Part shown: positions 41,101-49,689 of the stretch, in pieces
How the letters are laid out: each line of letters starts with the position of its first letter
Numbering within the stretch: position 1 is the stretch's first letter
Assembly: GCA_963575745.1 (NCBI GenBank)
Contig: CAUYUJ010011225.1
Location: 1,108,828 to 1,172,827, forward strand
Source of the DNA: Prorocentrum cordatum
Taxonomy: Eukaryota > Sar > Dinophyceae > Prorocentrales > Prorocentraceae
Direction of reading: 5' to 3'
Length of the DNA: 64,000 nt
The notes under the pieces: generated by a model
Seen by the model: only the letters and a program-made list of their open reading frames with translations
Database searches by the model: none
What the model was told of the DNA's origin: nothing
Position numbers and translations under genes: made by a program

Positions 41101-41153
41101 AAGCAACAGCGTTAGAGTGGATTGTAGATATGTTTTGTAACCATATACTATAA
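38001..41153 (+). CDS. LINE polyprotein fragment: EEP end, RT, partial RNase H
   Basis: The 1050-codon frame has no internal stop. Its first 40 or so residues are satellite sequence, so the ATG at 38001 is not a real start. Residues about 63-105 read SQIDYVCGSD and DHRPVVAHL, the last catalytic part of an AP-endonuclease-like EEP domain. RT spans about 310-620: GVGADGVPAEVYK, motif A QDVEFAFDSMNHE (near 441), motif B KGGKQGGIETPDEW (near 499) and motif C WCDNVVLFA (near 550), with WCDN in place of YxDD. A zinc-finger-free linker follows. At about 987 VCIDGGLRRCGSAALGIVVY and SEATALEWIVD begin an RNase H whose last two acidic motifs are missing before the stop. The role is target-primed insertion. 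Without the N-terminal endonuclease it is not autonomous. Confidence 0.85.
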   Translation: MLDYKPFCSQANSRLSSAPKRIQETLHNSFWKQRAPKALNTFAASASRESLWTCGVKRALWARSQIDYVCGSDSIEGSAYPLVHAKLNDIYKRFPLDHRPVVAHLKHPDIIFKVPPRPPSLKGWRPKHPTDRDRFQREVLECKFELAHLEKSLLDLAIQTPHTSSTSARDDEDTKLAQNVSSLRAQLRATGHGPDVRTIRRDIRKLRRQRARRKWQRKLARLAKSVPQHSFQPVRLELAEGTSTDHKQWLHGLFEFGRGRFGDAANDVPAQMSRLIALSSTARADRLDGHYSRSPALDLFDVLQARAALSEGKGVGADGVPAEVYKTMPWAATLQIHAMFQQRLNFGPGGESPYWRILDFLGIPKTPNIKAFKDFRWICKSASLQKWYMLSLRPQLRRQLRPSIVHTYGFRPQCKTGHLTALVRQLLHLATKWGMGLLIAAQDVEFAFDSMNHEHIATSMTAQGVGSGLVAAHLRELAGIRATIQLPGVGSTTPFDYSKGGKQGGIETPDEWNALADYLMEPLIQAWGVKGFGFKLDLGDGDVYVNHAVWCDNVVLFAADQVSLSMMINDITRRFHEHELHWKPGSLEILPGGSFASDFSYEFAVVQKGAQQFYAVVDEMILLGELFDREGRSAASMRFRQAAGDRVFFKHKSLFHTRGPVLPRLRAWATSPATSAVFGCDSWHVTATLLHEVQRWEYKRVRHMLRFRRRQGEGPMEFNRRSAAMIRQWYGYAGIHFCTHRILRDIYTAAWDESRSGLTSQDNPLLWAREYRNQLWWETVSALGSSRKRRAVDMIHSRRGHQPAWEDPLCTILGSDWRSMRARTRSKAEWLKGAANFVRDACSFFGLHAPTAPVASRPSLFQSDRAELPNGVPELPPHPDDDKWDALHKRVWFQVDCLGVAQVVNGEAVLRAPHLEAIFRRICRRLGCIWESGWKPRRDIDPFVIWSARKFNSTADYMVNLAMDAGRDFEIDLGRLRQQSLRHSRLKVCIDGGLRRCGSAALGIVVYGVDGPEAVEIGRAARKLTGIGSAFQSEATALEWIVDMFCNHIL

Positions 41154-41365
41154 TTTTGTCATCCTCCATCTTCTCCCCTTCCTCTTGTCCAGTGGCCGCG
41201 TTTGTTTTCCACTTGAGTTAGATACGCGTTGATGCTGAGCCCTCAAGGCTACTTGGCACAGGCCCCCGGGGTCGTCATGAGCCTACGGCGCTATGACAAC
41301 TGATTTGCCTTTCACCTAGCACGCGCACGACTGTGCCAGCGGACGTCCGAAAGAAAGAAAGAAGT
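38116..41365 (+). mobile_element. 5'-truncated non-LTR retrotransposon (LINE)
   Basis: The element begins inside the TAGTCAAGC satellite and ends in a short (GAAA)n-like tail (41348-41363) followed by the CATCCGGTGCC satellite. It carries the end of an EEP endonuclease, a full RT and the start of an RNase H in one frame. The upstream part of the endonuclease is missing, as expected of 5' truncation in target-primed reverse transcription. Exact left border and target-site duplication could not be fixed. Confidence 0.85.
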
Positions 41366-41369
41366 CGGC

Positions 41370-41680
41370 GTCGACAACATCCGAGCCGAACTCATCCGGC
41401 ACCCAGTGCCTAACTAATCGGGGCGCCAAACTTATAATTCCTCCAGTGCCAAATTCATCCGGCGCCTTACCTCAAGTTACCGAGGCCTGTCCGGAGACTA
41501 CCTCATCCGATGCATCAATTCATCCGTTCCCCAATTCATCCAGTGATTAACTCACTCGATGCCCTACCTCATCCGGCGACGAAGTCATCCAGTGCCCTAA
41601 CTCATCCAGAGCCCTAACTCATTCGGTGCGAAATTCATCCAGTGACTACCTCATCCGGTGCCCTAACTCATCCGGTGTCC
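41370..41680. repeat. CATCCGGTGCC satellite, block 2
   Basis: Directly continues to the left boundary of the tyrosine-recombinase element (CTAACTCATCCGGTGTCC ends at 41680). Confidence 0.9.
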
Positions 41681-41745
41681 TAGGTATGCTGGCATGGGAT
41701 TCATCTGAGTTGAAGGGGTTTGCTCTCTCCGTAGTTCTCTTTCTC
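41681..41745 (+). repeat. Split direct repeat A1
   Basis: Starts TAGGTATGCTGGCATGGG and ends GTAGTTCTCTTTCTC. By eye 58 of 65 positions match A2, and six of the seven differences are transitions. Confidence 0.85.
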
Positions 41746-41754
41746 TCAAGCCTT

Positions 41755-42245
41755 TGGCGTATGGGCCCCTCCGCTCTGGTGGCATCCCCTGTCCGTCAGT
41801 TGGCTACCATCGGAGGGGTCCTGGCATTGAGGCAACTCGACCGTCTTCTCGACAGTACATTGTTCTCGATTGGGGCGGCCGATCCGCCCACGTGGGCCGA
41901 CTTGGAGGAGTCGGCGAGGAGCTCGGACGCGCGTTGCCACATTCTGATCCAGGAGCTTGACGCCTTCAGCTGCGCTGGCTCTGGCGGGCCAGAGGGCGAA
42001 CCCAGCCCGAGTGTGGTTTGCCCCCCTTGCGAGGCGGCGGCCCCACCAGAGGCCGACGTCTGCAGTCTCCTGGAGAAGGTCTGCGCGAGCTTCCTCGGTC
42101 ACCTGGCCTGGCGCGCCCTGACGGCTGCCGTTGGCCGCCTGGCCCGCTGCCGTCGTCGGGATGGCGCTGGTCGCGGGGACCGTCCCGAGGGCACCTGGCT
42201 CGCCTGCGCCTGTGGGGCGGGGCCGCCGTCGGGGCCGAGGAGTTC
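41755..42245 (+). pseudogene. Gag-like N-terminal region of the YR element
   Basis: The frame reads MGPSALVASPVRQLATIGGV, then LDRLLDSTLFSIGAADPPTWADLEE, a Cys/Pro-rich segment and a hydrophobic helix LGHLAWRALTAAVGRLA. Similar openings occur in dinoflagellate YR-element proteins. The function is not established beyond a presumed capsid or nucleoprotein role. Coding moves to another frame near 42240. Confidence 0.45.
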
Positions 42246-42600
42246 TGGCCTAGGCTGGTACAAGGCAACTTGCTCGCGGTGTATCACACGGACGACAGCG
42301 TGCGGCATGAACGCCTTCTGGTCTATCCTTGTCCGAACAAACACTATTACATCAGGACTCCAGACGGGGACCTCTATGAAGAGGACGTGCTGTGTAGAGA
42401 CCCATCTACTGGGCCATCGCAGGCGGTGCTCCTGGACGACCTGGGCGCCAACTCCGTGGTACCGGTGGGTTCGTTCTATCGGTTCGGGGCCTACCCGGAC
42501 AACGACGACTTCAAGGTAATGATGGACTCTTGTGTGCAGGCACTTCGTGACGCTGGTGTCGATGACCAGGTGGAGCCTTCTAGTGAGATCGTGGGGGCTG
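42241..42600 (+). pseudogene. Gag-like middle region (TPDGDLYEED segment)
   Basis: In the frame open from 42018 the region reads EEFWPRLVQGNLLAVYHTDD, RHERLLVYPCPNKHYYIRTP and DGDLYEEDV, then SFYRFGAYPDNDDF. This W-H-E-R ... T-P-D-G-D-x-Y-x-E-D pattern is common in dinoflagellate repeated genes linked to YR retroelements. No enzymatic role is known to me. The frame ends in drift before 42785. Confidence 0.55.
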
Positions 42601-42784
42601 ATGGAGACCGCCGGCGTTGTGCACCACGCCGTCAGCACGGCGAGCAGCCGCCCCCCCGTGAGCCTGGACGTGGGCTCGGCAGCGCGGGCCCAGGGCGCAG
42701 CCCAGGCGGGGCCGGCGGTCCGCCGCTCCCCCTCCGGAGGTTTCCCATCCGTCTGAGGGCGCGGGAGCGGGCGCGGGCCATGAG

Positions 42785-43711
42785 GTGGAGGTTTTGGGCG
42801 ATGAAGGCGAGGGCGAGGTCTGGGTCACCGTGGAGAGTGTCGCCGACGTCCGCGTGGGCACGGAGGTGATGCTCAAGGACTCAGATGTCGTTCGAGGGGA
42901 TCGGGCCCTTGTGAGGTTGTTGCCAGGAGTGTTTGTCTTTGTTCGCCGCGTTCCAGGCGGCACGGAGACCCCGAAAGTCGCTTCTCCTCGCGCGGGCCCT
43001 GGGGGCTCCGCCCTGAAAGCCATCGCCGAGGAGGGCCTGCTGGATGCCCGCATCCTGGCACCCGTTCGGTACGACACGGGCGGGAGGCGCTGGGGCGATT
43101 TCGCGAGCTCGGTTGGCAGGGTGCATGCCAAGCCCATGAAGGACTTCCCCTTAGAAGGCGAGAGGTCCACAATGTGGTTGATGCGCTATGTTCGAGACCA
43201 TGGGGAAATCATCGATGGTCGACAGACGAAGTGGGCCCTCGAACGCAAGCTGGATCGCAACAGCACGGCTTTTTTGATGCCTGACTTCTGGGGCCTGGCG
43301 TTAGACCTGGGAGTGTGCTTTGGTCAGCTGGATGCCGCCAACCTTGGGTCTTTCGAGGTCATCAGCAGAGTGTATCAGTTATGCGAAGAGACTACAGGCC
43401 CCCTTCAGGTGGAGGACCTGGAGCACTACCTGGGCCGCGACAGCACAGGTGGTCTGAAGCGCGGGATGGCGCTGTGCCCTGCCCTTGCAAAGAATGCGAC
43501 GGACATGCAGCGCAAAGAGACGGAAGTGCTGAAGCAGCGTCGCAAGGCGAGAGGGGAGGCCGCTGCCCTCAAAGCGAAGGGCGGCGGCAAGAAAGATGCG
43601 TCGGGGCGATGCGCAGCACGGGGGGGCGCCTCTGCCCGCGCGCTGCTCACAGAGGCTCTCTTCATCGGCGCGAGGCGGCGCCTGGGGCGGGTGACGGCTT
43701 GTTCCCGCTGA
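42785..43711 (+). pseudogene. Gag-like C-terminal region (309-codon frame)
   Basis: An ATG at 42785 opens 308 codons: VWVTVESVADVRVG, LDARILAPVRYDTGGRRW, DFPLEGERSTMWLMRYVRDHG, then a helical part (DLGVCFGQLDAANLGSFEVI) and a Lys/Arg-rich end (QRRKARGEAAALKAKGGGKK). The order DARxLPV, F-PLxGPRTTxW and a basic tail is the usual Gag-like architecture in dinoflagellate YR elements. This is the longest intact piece of the element. Its exact function is unknown; RNA binding by the basic tail is an inference. Confidence 0.55.
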
Positions 43712-44340
43712 CTGCGCCCCCGCCGCTGCCGCGACGCGAAGGTTCTTTTTCGCGAGGCACCTGCCGTCGGCTGGGCAAGCGCATTGCATGTCACGACATG
43801 GCTCGTCAGTCGATGAGTGCATTCAATTAGCTTGCTGGATATAACGACCCTCAGAGGTCGTCGTCTGGGCCGCAGGGACTGTCCAACGCTGTCTTTGCGG
43901 ATCTTTTTGATTTGCATCGGGGCCATGCCCCTGCCCCTCCTGAATTAGTTCCCCAGGAAGCCTTGCGGGAGCTTCTGGGATGTGCACCGTCGGGCTACTC
44001 GCCGGAGCCCGACGGCAGCGCGGGTCGGCCGTATGCCCGGGAAGCCGTGAGTTGGCCCGCTTGCGGGAACAAGCTGGTGGATGTCTTCACCGCTGCCCCC
44101 CCGGACGTCCTGGGACTTTTAAGCGCGGGGCTTGGCTCGCGCTGGGCGCGGCAGAGCGACGAGTTGCGTGTTGTTCGCGAGCTTGAAGGAGGTCCCACTG
44201 TCTACAAAGCAGCGGTGTGTTCTAGCCAGCAGTCTGAGCATGTTGAATGTGCGCAGGATGGTCTCAAGCGAAACCTCTTTAGGCTGAGCCTCAGACGGAC
44301 TGAGAGGGTTCTCCCATTTTGCGTGAACTAGAAAGACGAG
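43712..44340 (+). pseudogene. RT N-terminal region of the YR element
   Basis: After a frame change the region reads FSRGTCRRLGKRIACHD and MARQSMSAFN, then from 43912 PPELVPQEALRELLGC, YAREAVSWPACGNKLVDVF, SRWARQSDELRVVREL and FCVN. This corresponds to the stretch that precedes the RT fingers in DIRS-like polyproteins. A stop follows FCVN at 44329, then in frame DETLWIILDCRRSNQHF continues the fingers. Confidence 0.55.
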
Positions 44341-45100
44341 ACACTTTGGATCATCTTGGATTGTCGGCGGTCTAATCAACATTTCAATGGCCCCCCAAAC
44401 GTGCATCTTTTCTCGGGGGCTGGTTTCCGCGAGGTAGATGTTGAGCCAGGGGGGGGGGGCTGTTTTGTTTCTGGGGCGTTGAGGTGCAGAGCGCTTTCTA
44501 TCAACATGAGATGCCAGAACTGCTATCATATTATTTTGGGTTGGATGCTGTCTTGGCGAAGGATCCAGGTGTCATTAGCATAGAGGGCGTCTCCGTGGAC
44601 CCAGACGCAAGATTGTTCCCGCTGCATAAGGTTGTCCCGATGGGTTTGAAGTGGGCTCTGCGCATTTTTCAGCGCGCCCATGAACGCGCCCTCGAGCAGG
44701 GCCCCGTGTTTGACGAGAGTCGGCGCGAAGGCAACTTTCACCCCCCCCCCCCCTCTGCGCGAGCAAGCCTTCTTCTCCTTTTATAGTGATGATGATGTTG
44801 GCGGGGGGACATGATGCACAGGAGGCGGGTAGGAAGGGGAAGCGAGCGGCCGAGCTGTTGGAGAGTGCTGGCTACGCCGCGCGCGATTTCAGCGAGGCGT
44901 CGGCGCGCATGGGCACTCTGAGTGTCGAGCAAGATGGCAAGCATCAGGCGGCGCACCTGTCTCCGACTCGCTATTGGAATTTGTGGTTTGCCATCCAGGT
45001 GTTGCTGTAAAACAAAGTGAGGATCACCAGCAAGCAGATGGAACGCCTCCTGGGACATTTCGCGTTCATCGCCCACCTGAGGCGAGGGGTTTTATGATCC
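44341..45100 (+). pseudogene. Reverse transcriptase core of the YR element
   Basis: LWIILDCRRSNQHFNGPPNV and SGAGFREVDV start the fingers. QSAFYQHEMPELLSYYFGLD corresponds to motif A, but the expected Asp is not in its usual place. VVPMGLKWALRIFQRAHERA is motif B. A Y-S-D-D-D stretch at about 44779-44795 may be the remains of the YxDD box. ITSKQMERLLGHFAFIAHLRRG (45024-45085) is the thumb. C runs at 44448-44458 and 44743-44752 interrupt the frame. Inactive. Confidence 0.65.
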
Positions 45101-45129
45101 CTGAGGGCATGTTTCGATTTCGCGTCGGC

Positions 45130-45850
45130 CAAGTTCATGGAGCCCCGGTCCCTCTGGCCCAGTGTGGAGCGCGAGTTGAGGATGGTGCAAGGCCTGCTGA
45201 TATTTGCTCGGAGGCACTTGGGGTCTGCTTGGGACTCGAGGGCGACCGCTTTCGACGCCAGCGAGAGCGGGCACGCGACGGTGGAGAGCACCGCCAATGT
45301 AGAGCAGATTCGGCAGATCGGTGCCTGGCACGCGCGCTGGCGATACAAAGGGGGAGACCGTGTTGAAAACCCCTTGTCTACCAGCCTCGGCAACGGGCTT
45401 TCTTGGACATCGCAGAGACAAAGTACGAGACCCCGAATGATACGACCCAGCTAAGAACCCTGCGTTCTTTGAGGTGCCCCGCAGGTTCGTAGAAGGCCTG
45501 ACCTGGAAGACCACGCATTACCAGCCCATCTTCAATCCAGAGGCTATCCACCTTTCGGAGATGCGGTGTTTTCTTGGTACCATTCGCAAGCGACTCTTGG
45601 GTGATCCGTCCAGGTGGCACAAGAGTCATCTGGTTCTTGGGGGCAATGTGGGGCTGATGCTATCTCTGTCAAAGGAGCGATGTCGTAACCCTACTCTCCT
45701 GATGTTGCGTCGTTGAGTGGCCTCTTGGATGTTTGCCACATGGCTCAAGGTTTCTTGGCCGGTGGTTGCCGTCGGAAGTCGACCCGGCGGATGAGCCGTC
45801 CAGGAGGCGCGAGGCGACGCGCGATTTGGGCAGCTGCGGGCGCTCGGCAC
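45130..45850 (+). pseudogene. RNase H-like region of the YR element
   Basis: RELRMVQGLLIFARRHLG leads to TAFDASESGHATVES (first catalytic Asp). EAIHLSEMRCFLGTIRK carries the Glu. LVLGGNVGLMLSLSKER stands where related elements have LVLxDN, so the third acidic residue is Gly here. GRWLPSEVDPADEPSRR has the last Asp. Frame changes lie near 45350-45470 and 45715. Family knowledge: such RNase H domains remove the RNA strand. Confidence 0.6.
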
Positions 45851-46179
45851 CTCACGAGATTTCTGACCCACATCCGTCGACTGAACCCCCAGGAAGAGAT
45901 TGCGACTCGGAGTCATCTGAGACGAGGGAGCCAGAGTGTGATAGCGTGTCGGGAGAGGCCCCTTCTGGCCCCTCGAGCGCGGCCGACGACTGGAGCAAGG
46001 CAAGCTGCGCCATCCGAGGACCTGAAGGCGTCCGCGGCGATCCTGGCCGTTGCGCCGGGCGCCGGCAGGGGGCGCCCCATTCTGGGGCGGCTCGAGCGGG
46101 CCGCCGACCTCAGCCTGAACGAGATCGAGGACGAGCGCCTGGCCAAGGCGGCCTGCCGTCTGAAGAAGCATGGCGAGCT

Positions 46180-47060
46180 TTAGGACACCACCCATCAGCG
46201 CGGGATCCTGGTGCCAGCTTCGCTGCAGCCCCGGGCGCGAGCCCAGCGCGCGAACTACATCGACAAGTTCTTGCTGGCGGAGGGCCTGACGGACTTGGAT
46301 GTCGCGCCGCCCGTGCTGGATGCGATGATTGTGCATCACGTGGACAGGATGTTTCTGGAGGGGAAGGCTGCGGGCTCTGGCGAGAAGCTGCCGGCGGCGG
46401 TGCAGCACCACGTGCCCGCGCACGGCAATCGGGGAGAGGCTGTGCTCCCTCGGACTGCGCGAGCACTTCGCGGATGGCGACGGTTGGTACCAGGCCGCGC
46501 GCGGAGGCCGCTCCCATGGCGCGCGGTGGCGGGGAACGCGACCGGCCTGATGCGAAAGCACGGGGTGGATTACGCCCTGTGCTGGCTGCTGAAGGTGGAC
46601 GCCTACCTTTGCCCCGCAGAGCGCCTGTCCCTGCGCCCGAACCAGCTGCTGAAGCTGACGACTCAGGATCGCATGACCAGCCTGACCATTTGATTTCATC
46701 TTGCGGAGGACGGGGCCCCGCAGCAAGGCAGGGGCCGTGGGCGGGGGCCTGCAGTTAAACGGGCAGTGGCTCGCCCAGCTGTTGGTGGACTACTCCGAGA
46801 CGCGGCCCACGCAGGGCTCCCTCTGGAACTTCGACCTCATCAGGATGCGCGAGAAGTTCCTCGACGTTGGCCTCGAGCTGGAGTTGCAGCAGTGGAGCCC
46901 CGTGCTCTACATGGGCGACGCACCGGGGTGTCCCTCGACCACCTAGAGAACAGGGTGAGCCTGTCCGAGGTGCAGAAGAGGGGGCGATGGCCTTCCACCG
47001 CCAGTGTCAGGCGGTACGAGAAGCGGGCCCTGGTCCAGGAGGTCTTCAACAGCCTCGGGG
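46180..47060 (+). pseudogene. Tyrosine recombinase of the YR element
   Basis: The frame from 46211 reads RANYIDKFLLAEGLTDLDV and DRMFLEGKAAGSGEKLPAAV, the core-binding region, then VDAYLCPAERLSLRPNQLL, where the first catalytic Arg expected in YLRPGE is Cys. Downstream frames read LLVDYSETRPTQGSLWNFDL, TGVSLDHLENR (place of the HxxR/HxGxS block), EVQKRGRWPSTASVRRYEK with the R/W and the nucleophile Tyr. The role would be integration of a circular intermediate without staggered cuts. Frameshifts and the lost Arg indicate inactivity. Confidence 0.7.
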
Positions 47061-47144
47061 CCGGCGTGCGCCAGCGAGAAGTCGTTGTTGGCCGAGCTCG
47101 AGAGGCGCGTGGGCCAGCTCCACCGCGCCAGAGCGCCCGACAGA

Positions 47145-47547
47145 AGATGCGTGCTTTTTCGCACTGAAGTTTTCAGTGGCCAGGGCGACTTCACCGAGGC
47201 CGTTTGCCGCCAGGGCTGCAAGTGTTTCAGTTTGGACGTGCTTCAAGGGCCTGGGGGAGATCTGTTTCGAAAAAGACGTCCAGGGGAGGATTCGGTCTCT
47301 CATCAAAAGCCCTCAGTGTTTCGGTGCACTCCTGGCGCCTCCTTGCACGACGTTTAGCATTGCCAGACGGCCCGCCATTCGTACCCGAGAGCATGTATAC
47401 GGCGGTCCCAATTGTTGTGAACGTGGTCGTCTTAAACTTGAACAAGTTAATTATCTCGTTCGTCAAAGTGTCCTTCGATGTAAACTGTCAACGCAGTTCG
47501 GCGCGCCGTTCATGTTAGAAAACCCGCAGACCAGTCTCCTTTGGTAA
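47145..47547 (+). pseudogene. Cytosine-methyltransferase-like domain of the YR element
   Basis: In two frames joined near 47270 the region reads EVFSGQGDFTEAVCRQGC (like the FxGxG SAM-binding motif I), CFSLDVLQGPGGDLF, GALLAPPCTTFSIARRP (a PPC motif with candidate catalytic Cys) and PFMLENPQTSLLW (an ENP motif, compare ENV of C5-cytosine methyltransferases). It sits downstream of the recombinase and inside the element's repeats. Whether the family methylates DNA is not known from this sequence; the motif set is inference. The single frameshift disables this copy. Confidence 0.55.
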
Positions 47548-47985
47548 GTTCCAGAAATAAAACAGTTTCTTGCCAAGCCAGAGGTTGGTTTCTATACCTT
47601 TCGTATGTGTGGAAATGGTGCTCGGTGGCGCAAGGCAACCTCGGTTATGAGTTTCGACCCCTCCAACATCTCGTCGATCGCTCGTGCGTGCCATAGCCGT
47701 CCGCCGGCGCTATGCAGTTTCTCTAAGCAGCCGCATATCATTCTCCCCGGCGCTGACCCGTCAGGAGTCAAGTGGGCTCGACGGGCAGCCGCGCATCTTA
47801 GACGCTTGGCCACGAAGATGGCGACCTTGTTCGTTTATACTGCCTTCACTAAGGAGCTTGAAAAGCAACGAGATTGGCTCCGTGTGCGATCTGGCCTTGT
47901 TCGCTCGTGATCCCGATGTCTTGCGCTCCCCTTCAATTTCCCCGACCCGCCCTCCCTGTGCCACATCGTTATACTTGCGAATTCT
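47548..47985. other. 3' non-coding part of the YR element
   Basis: No domain is recognised between the methyltransferase-like end and repeat B1. Confidence 0.5.
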
Positions 47986-48093
47986 GGAGCACTGTTGTAT
48001 ATCAAGAGCGCTGCGCGCGGGTTTCACGAGTTTGGATCGTTGATGCTGCACCGTGTGAACAGAGATGGTTCAAAAACAAATAAGACGGAAATG
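47986..48093 (+). repeat. Split direct repeat B1
   Basis: GGAGCACTGTTGTATATCAA ... GATGCTGCACCGTGTGAAC ... TAAGACGGAAATG. It matches 48256-48366 with a few substitutions and small indels. Confidence 0.85.
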
Positions 48094-48094
48094 A

Positions 48095-48159
48095 TAGGTA
48101 TGCTGGCACGGGGTTCATTTGAGTTGAAAGGGTCTGCTCTCTCCGTAGTGTTCTTTCTC
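48095..48159 (+). repeat. Split direct repeat A2
   Basis: Starts TAGGTATGCTGGCACGGG one base after B1 and matches A1 (41681-41745). Confidence 0.85.
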
Positions 48160-48255
48160 CCCCACCCTGCACTCCTTGCTCCCTCTCGAAAGGTTAAGGC
48201 TCACGTACCTCACAAGTCTGGCACCCAGCAACTTTCCAAGCCTACGCTCCGTGGC

Positions 48256-48366
48256 GGAGCACTGTGGTATATCAAAAGCGCTGCGCGCGGGATTTCCCGA
48301 GTTTGGATCGCTGATGCTGCACCGTGTGAACGGAGATGGGTTCCACAACAAATAAGACGGATATGG
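48256..48366 (+). repeat. Split direct repeat B2, right end of the element
   Basis: GGAGCACTGTGGTATATCAA ... AATAAGACGGATATGG, followed at once by satellite TAACTCATCC. Confidence 0.85.
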
Positions 48367-48429
48367 TAACTCATCCAGAGTCCGCTGTCCAAACTCGCCT
48401 GGTACCCTTACATACTCTTCCGATATTCT

Positions 48430-48720
48430 TGAAAACGTCAAAACATAATTGGGAAGAAAGTCAAAGGTTGCTTAGTTATGAACCTTTTTGCAGTCAAGCA
48501 AGATGATCACTTCCTGTCTGCCCCAGGATGCACCCAATAATTTCTCCAGAACACCCTCTGGAGGCACCGACCCCCAACGCCGGCTTCAAACATTTCCCTT
48601 GCGTAAATCAAAGCAACTCAAATTTGCTTGACGAGAAACCGTTTTGTAGTCAAGCGAATTGTCACCTCCAATCTGCCCCAGGATGCCCCCCAGAAACCCT
48701 TCCAGAAGAACCCGTGAAAT
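48430..48720. repeat. TAGTCAAGC satellite, block 2
   Basis: AGTCAAGC at 48492 and 48648, with CTGCCCCAGGATGC after each, a spacing of 156 bp. It is the same unit as 37590-38115. Confidence 0.85.
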
Positions 48721-48975
48721 TGACTTATCCGATGTTTGATTCATCTTCCCCAGACTTCGCTCATCCGGTGGCTAACTCATACGATGCCAAACTCATCCAG
48801 TGCCAAACTCATCCGATGCCAAGTTCGTCCAGTGCCAAGCTCATCCGTTGCCCAATTCATGCGGTCCGTCACTAAACTTACCCAGGCCTAACTCATCCAG
48901 TGTCTAGCTCATCCAGTGCTCTATTCATGCAATTGACTAACTCATCCGGTACGTTAACTCCAAATGCCGAACTCA
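48720..48975. repeat. CATCCGGTGCC satellite, block 3
   Basis: Degenerate CTCATCCAGTGCCAAA units. GA-rich low-complexity sequence follows to 49160. Confidence 0.9.
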
Positions 48976-49164
48976 TCCAGCCCGCCTCTCAGTAGAAGCA
49001 ATACAAGGGGGAGGGGAGAAAGTGGAGGACGTGCAGGAGGAAGGCAAAGAGGATAAAATGAAGAGGGAGGAGGGGAACGAGATGATGCGGAGGACGAGGA
49101 GCAGGATAGATCACGGAAACGAGGAGGAGGACAAGAGGGGAGAGGACGACTGGGAACAGGCAGG

Positions 49165-49685
49165 AGAGCGAGGAATGCTGAGCAGCAGCGGCATACGCAG
49201 AGCGATCGGCAATAATGAACACGCATACACCTACACTCGCGGAAGCCCTCGCGGATTTCTTGCGTCGGCATTGGGCTCCGATCTGGGCTGTCTCCGCCCG
49301 TCGCGCGCCAGGCCCAGCCCGGGAGCGGCCCAGCGCCGATTCGAGATCTCCGCGCGAGCCTCCTAAAGTTTATGCGTAGGTTGGTTTCTGGTTTCAGTAT
49401 CTTTTATCCGATCACCATCCCCATCCCCCTTCGAGACCCCCACCAGAGCACCACCCCAGTTGGGGATACACTCCTCGAAACCCGAAGGGAACGACCTATA
49501 TCCCCATCTAGGAGGGTACATCCGCGAGTGGGGCCCAGGCCACGCCGCTTGGTATTGGTGATCGGATAAACGATAGTCATTGTTCTAGACAGCGCAGCTC
49601 TTCAAACGAGTCTGTCGAAGAATCTCTGACATCACCCCACTGGCGCCCCCGCCAACTAACGAGATCTCACTGTATAACGAGAAAC
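49165..49685. other. Gene-less stretch
   Basis: Contains a family E fragment (CAGCGCCGATTCGAGATCTC, 49331-49350). Otherwise unassigned. Confidence 0.4.
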
Positions 49686-49689
49686 GCCA

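Larger units (their letters stand above)
41681..48366 (+). mobile_element. Tyrosine-recombinase retroelement (PAT/Ngaro/DIRS-like) with split direct repeats
   Basis: The element lies in the CATCCGGTGCC satellite, which abuts both ends (…GGTGTCC | TAGGTATG and …GGATATGG | TAACTCATCC). Its repeats are A1 41681-41745, B1 47986-48093, A2 48095-48159 and B2 48256-48366, the A1 ... B1-A2-B2 pattern of PAT/Ngaro-type YR elements. Coding order on the plus strand is Gag-like, RT, RNase H, tyrosine recombinase and a methyltransferase-like domain. Many frameshifts and stops make it defective. A and B copies differ by only about 10 percent, so the insertion is not ancient compared with the copia copy. 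Confidence 0.8.

Noticed and set aside
45735-45760. A spliced-leader relic resembling GCCATTTTGGCTCAAG (GCCACATGGCTCAAG)
   Set aside because: It lies within the coding region of the YR element (HMAQGFL segment), is one base short with mismatches, and is not at a transcript 5' end.
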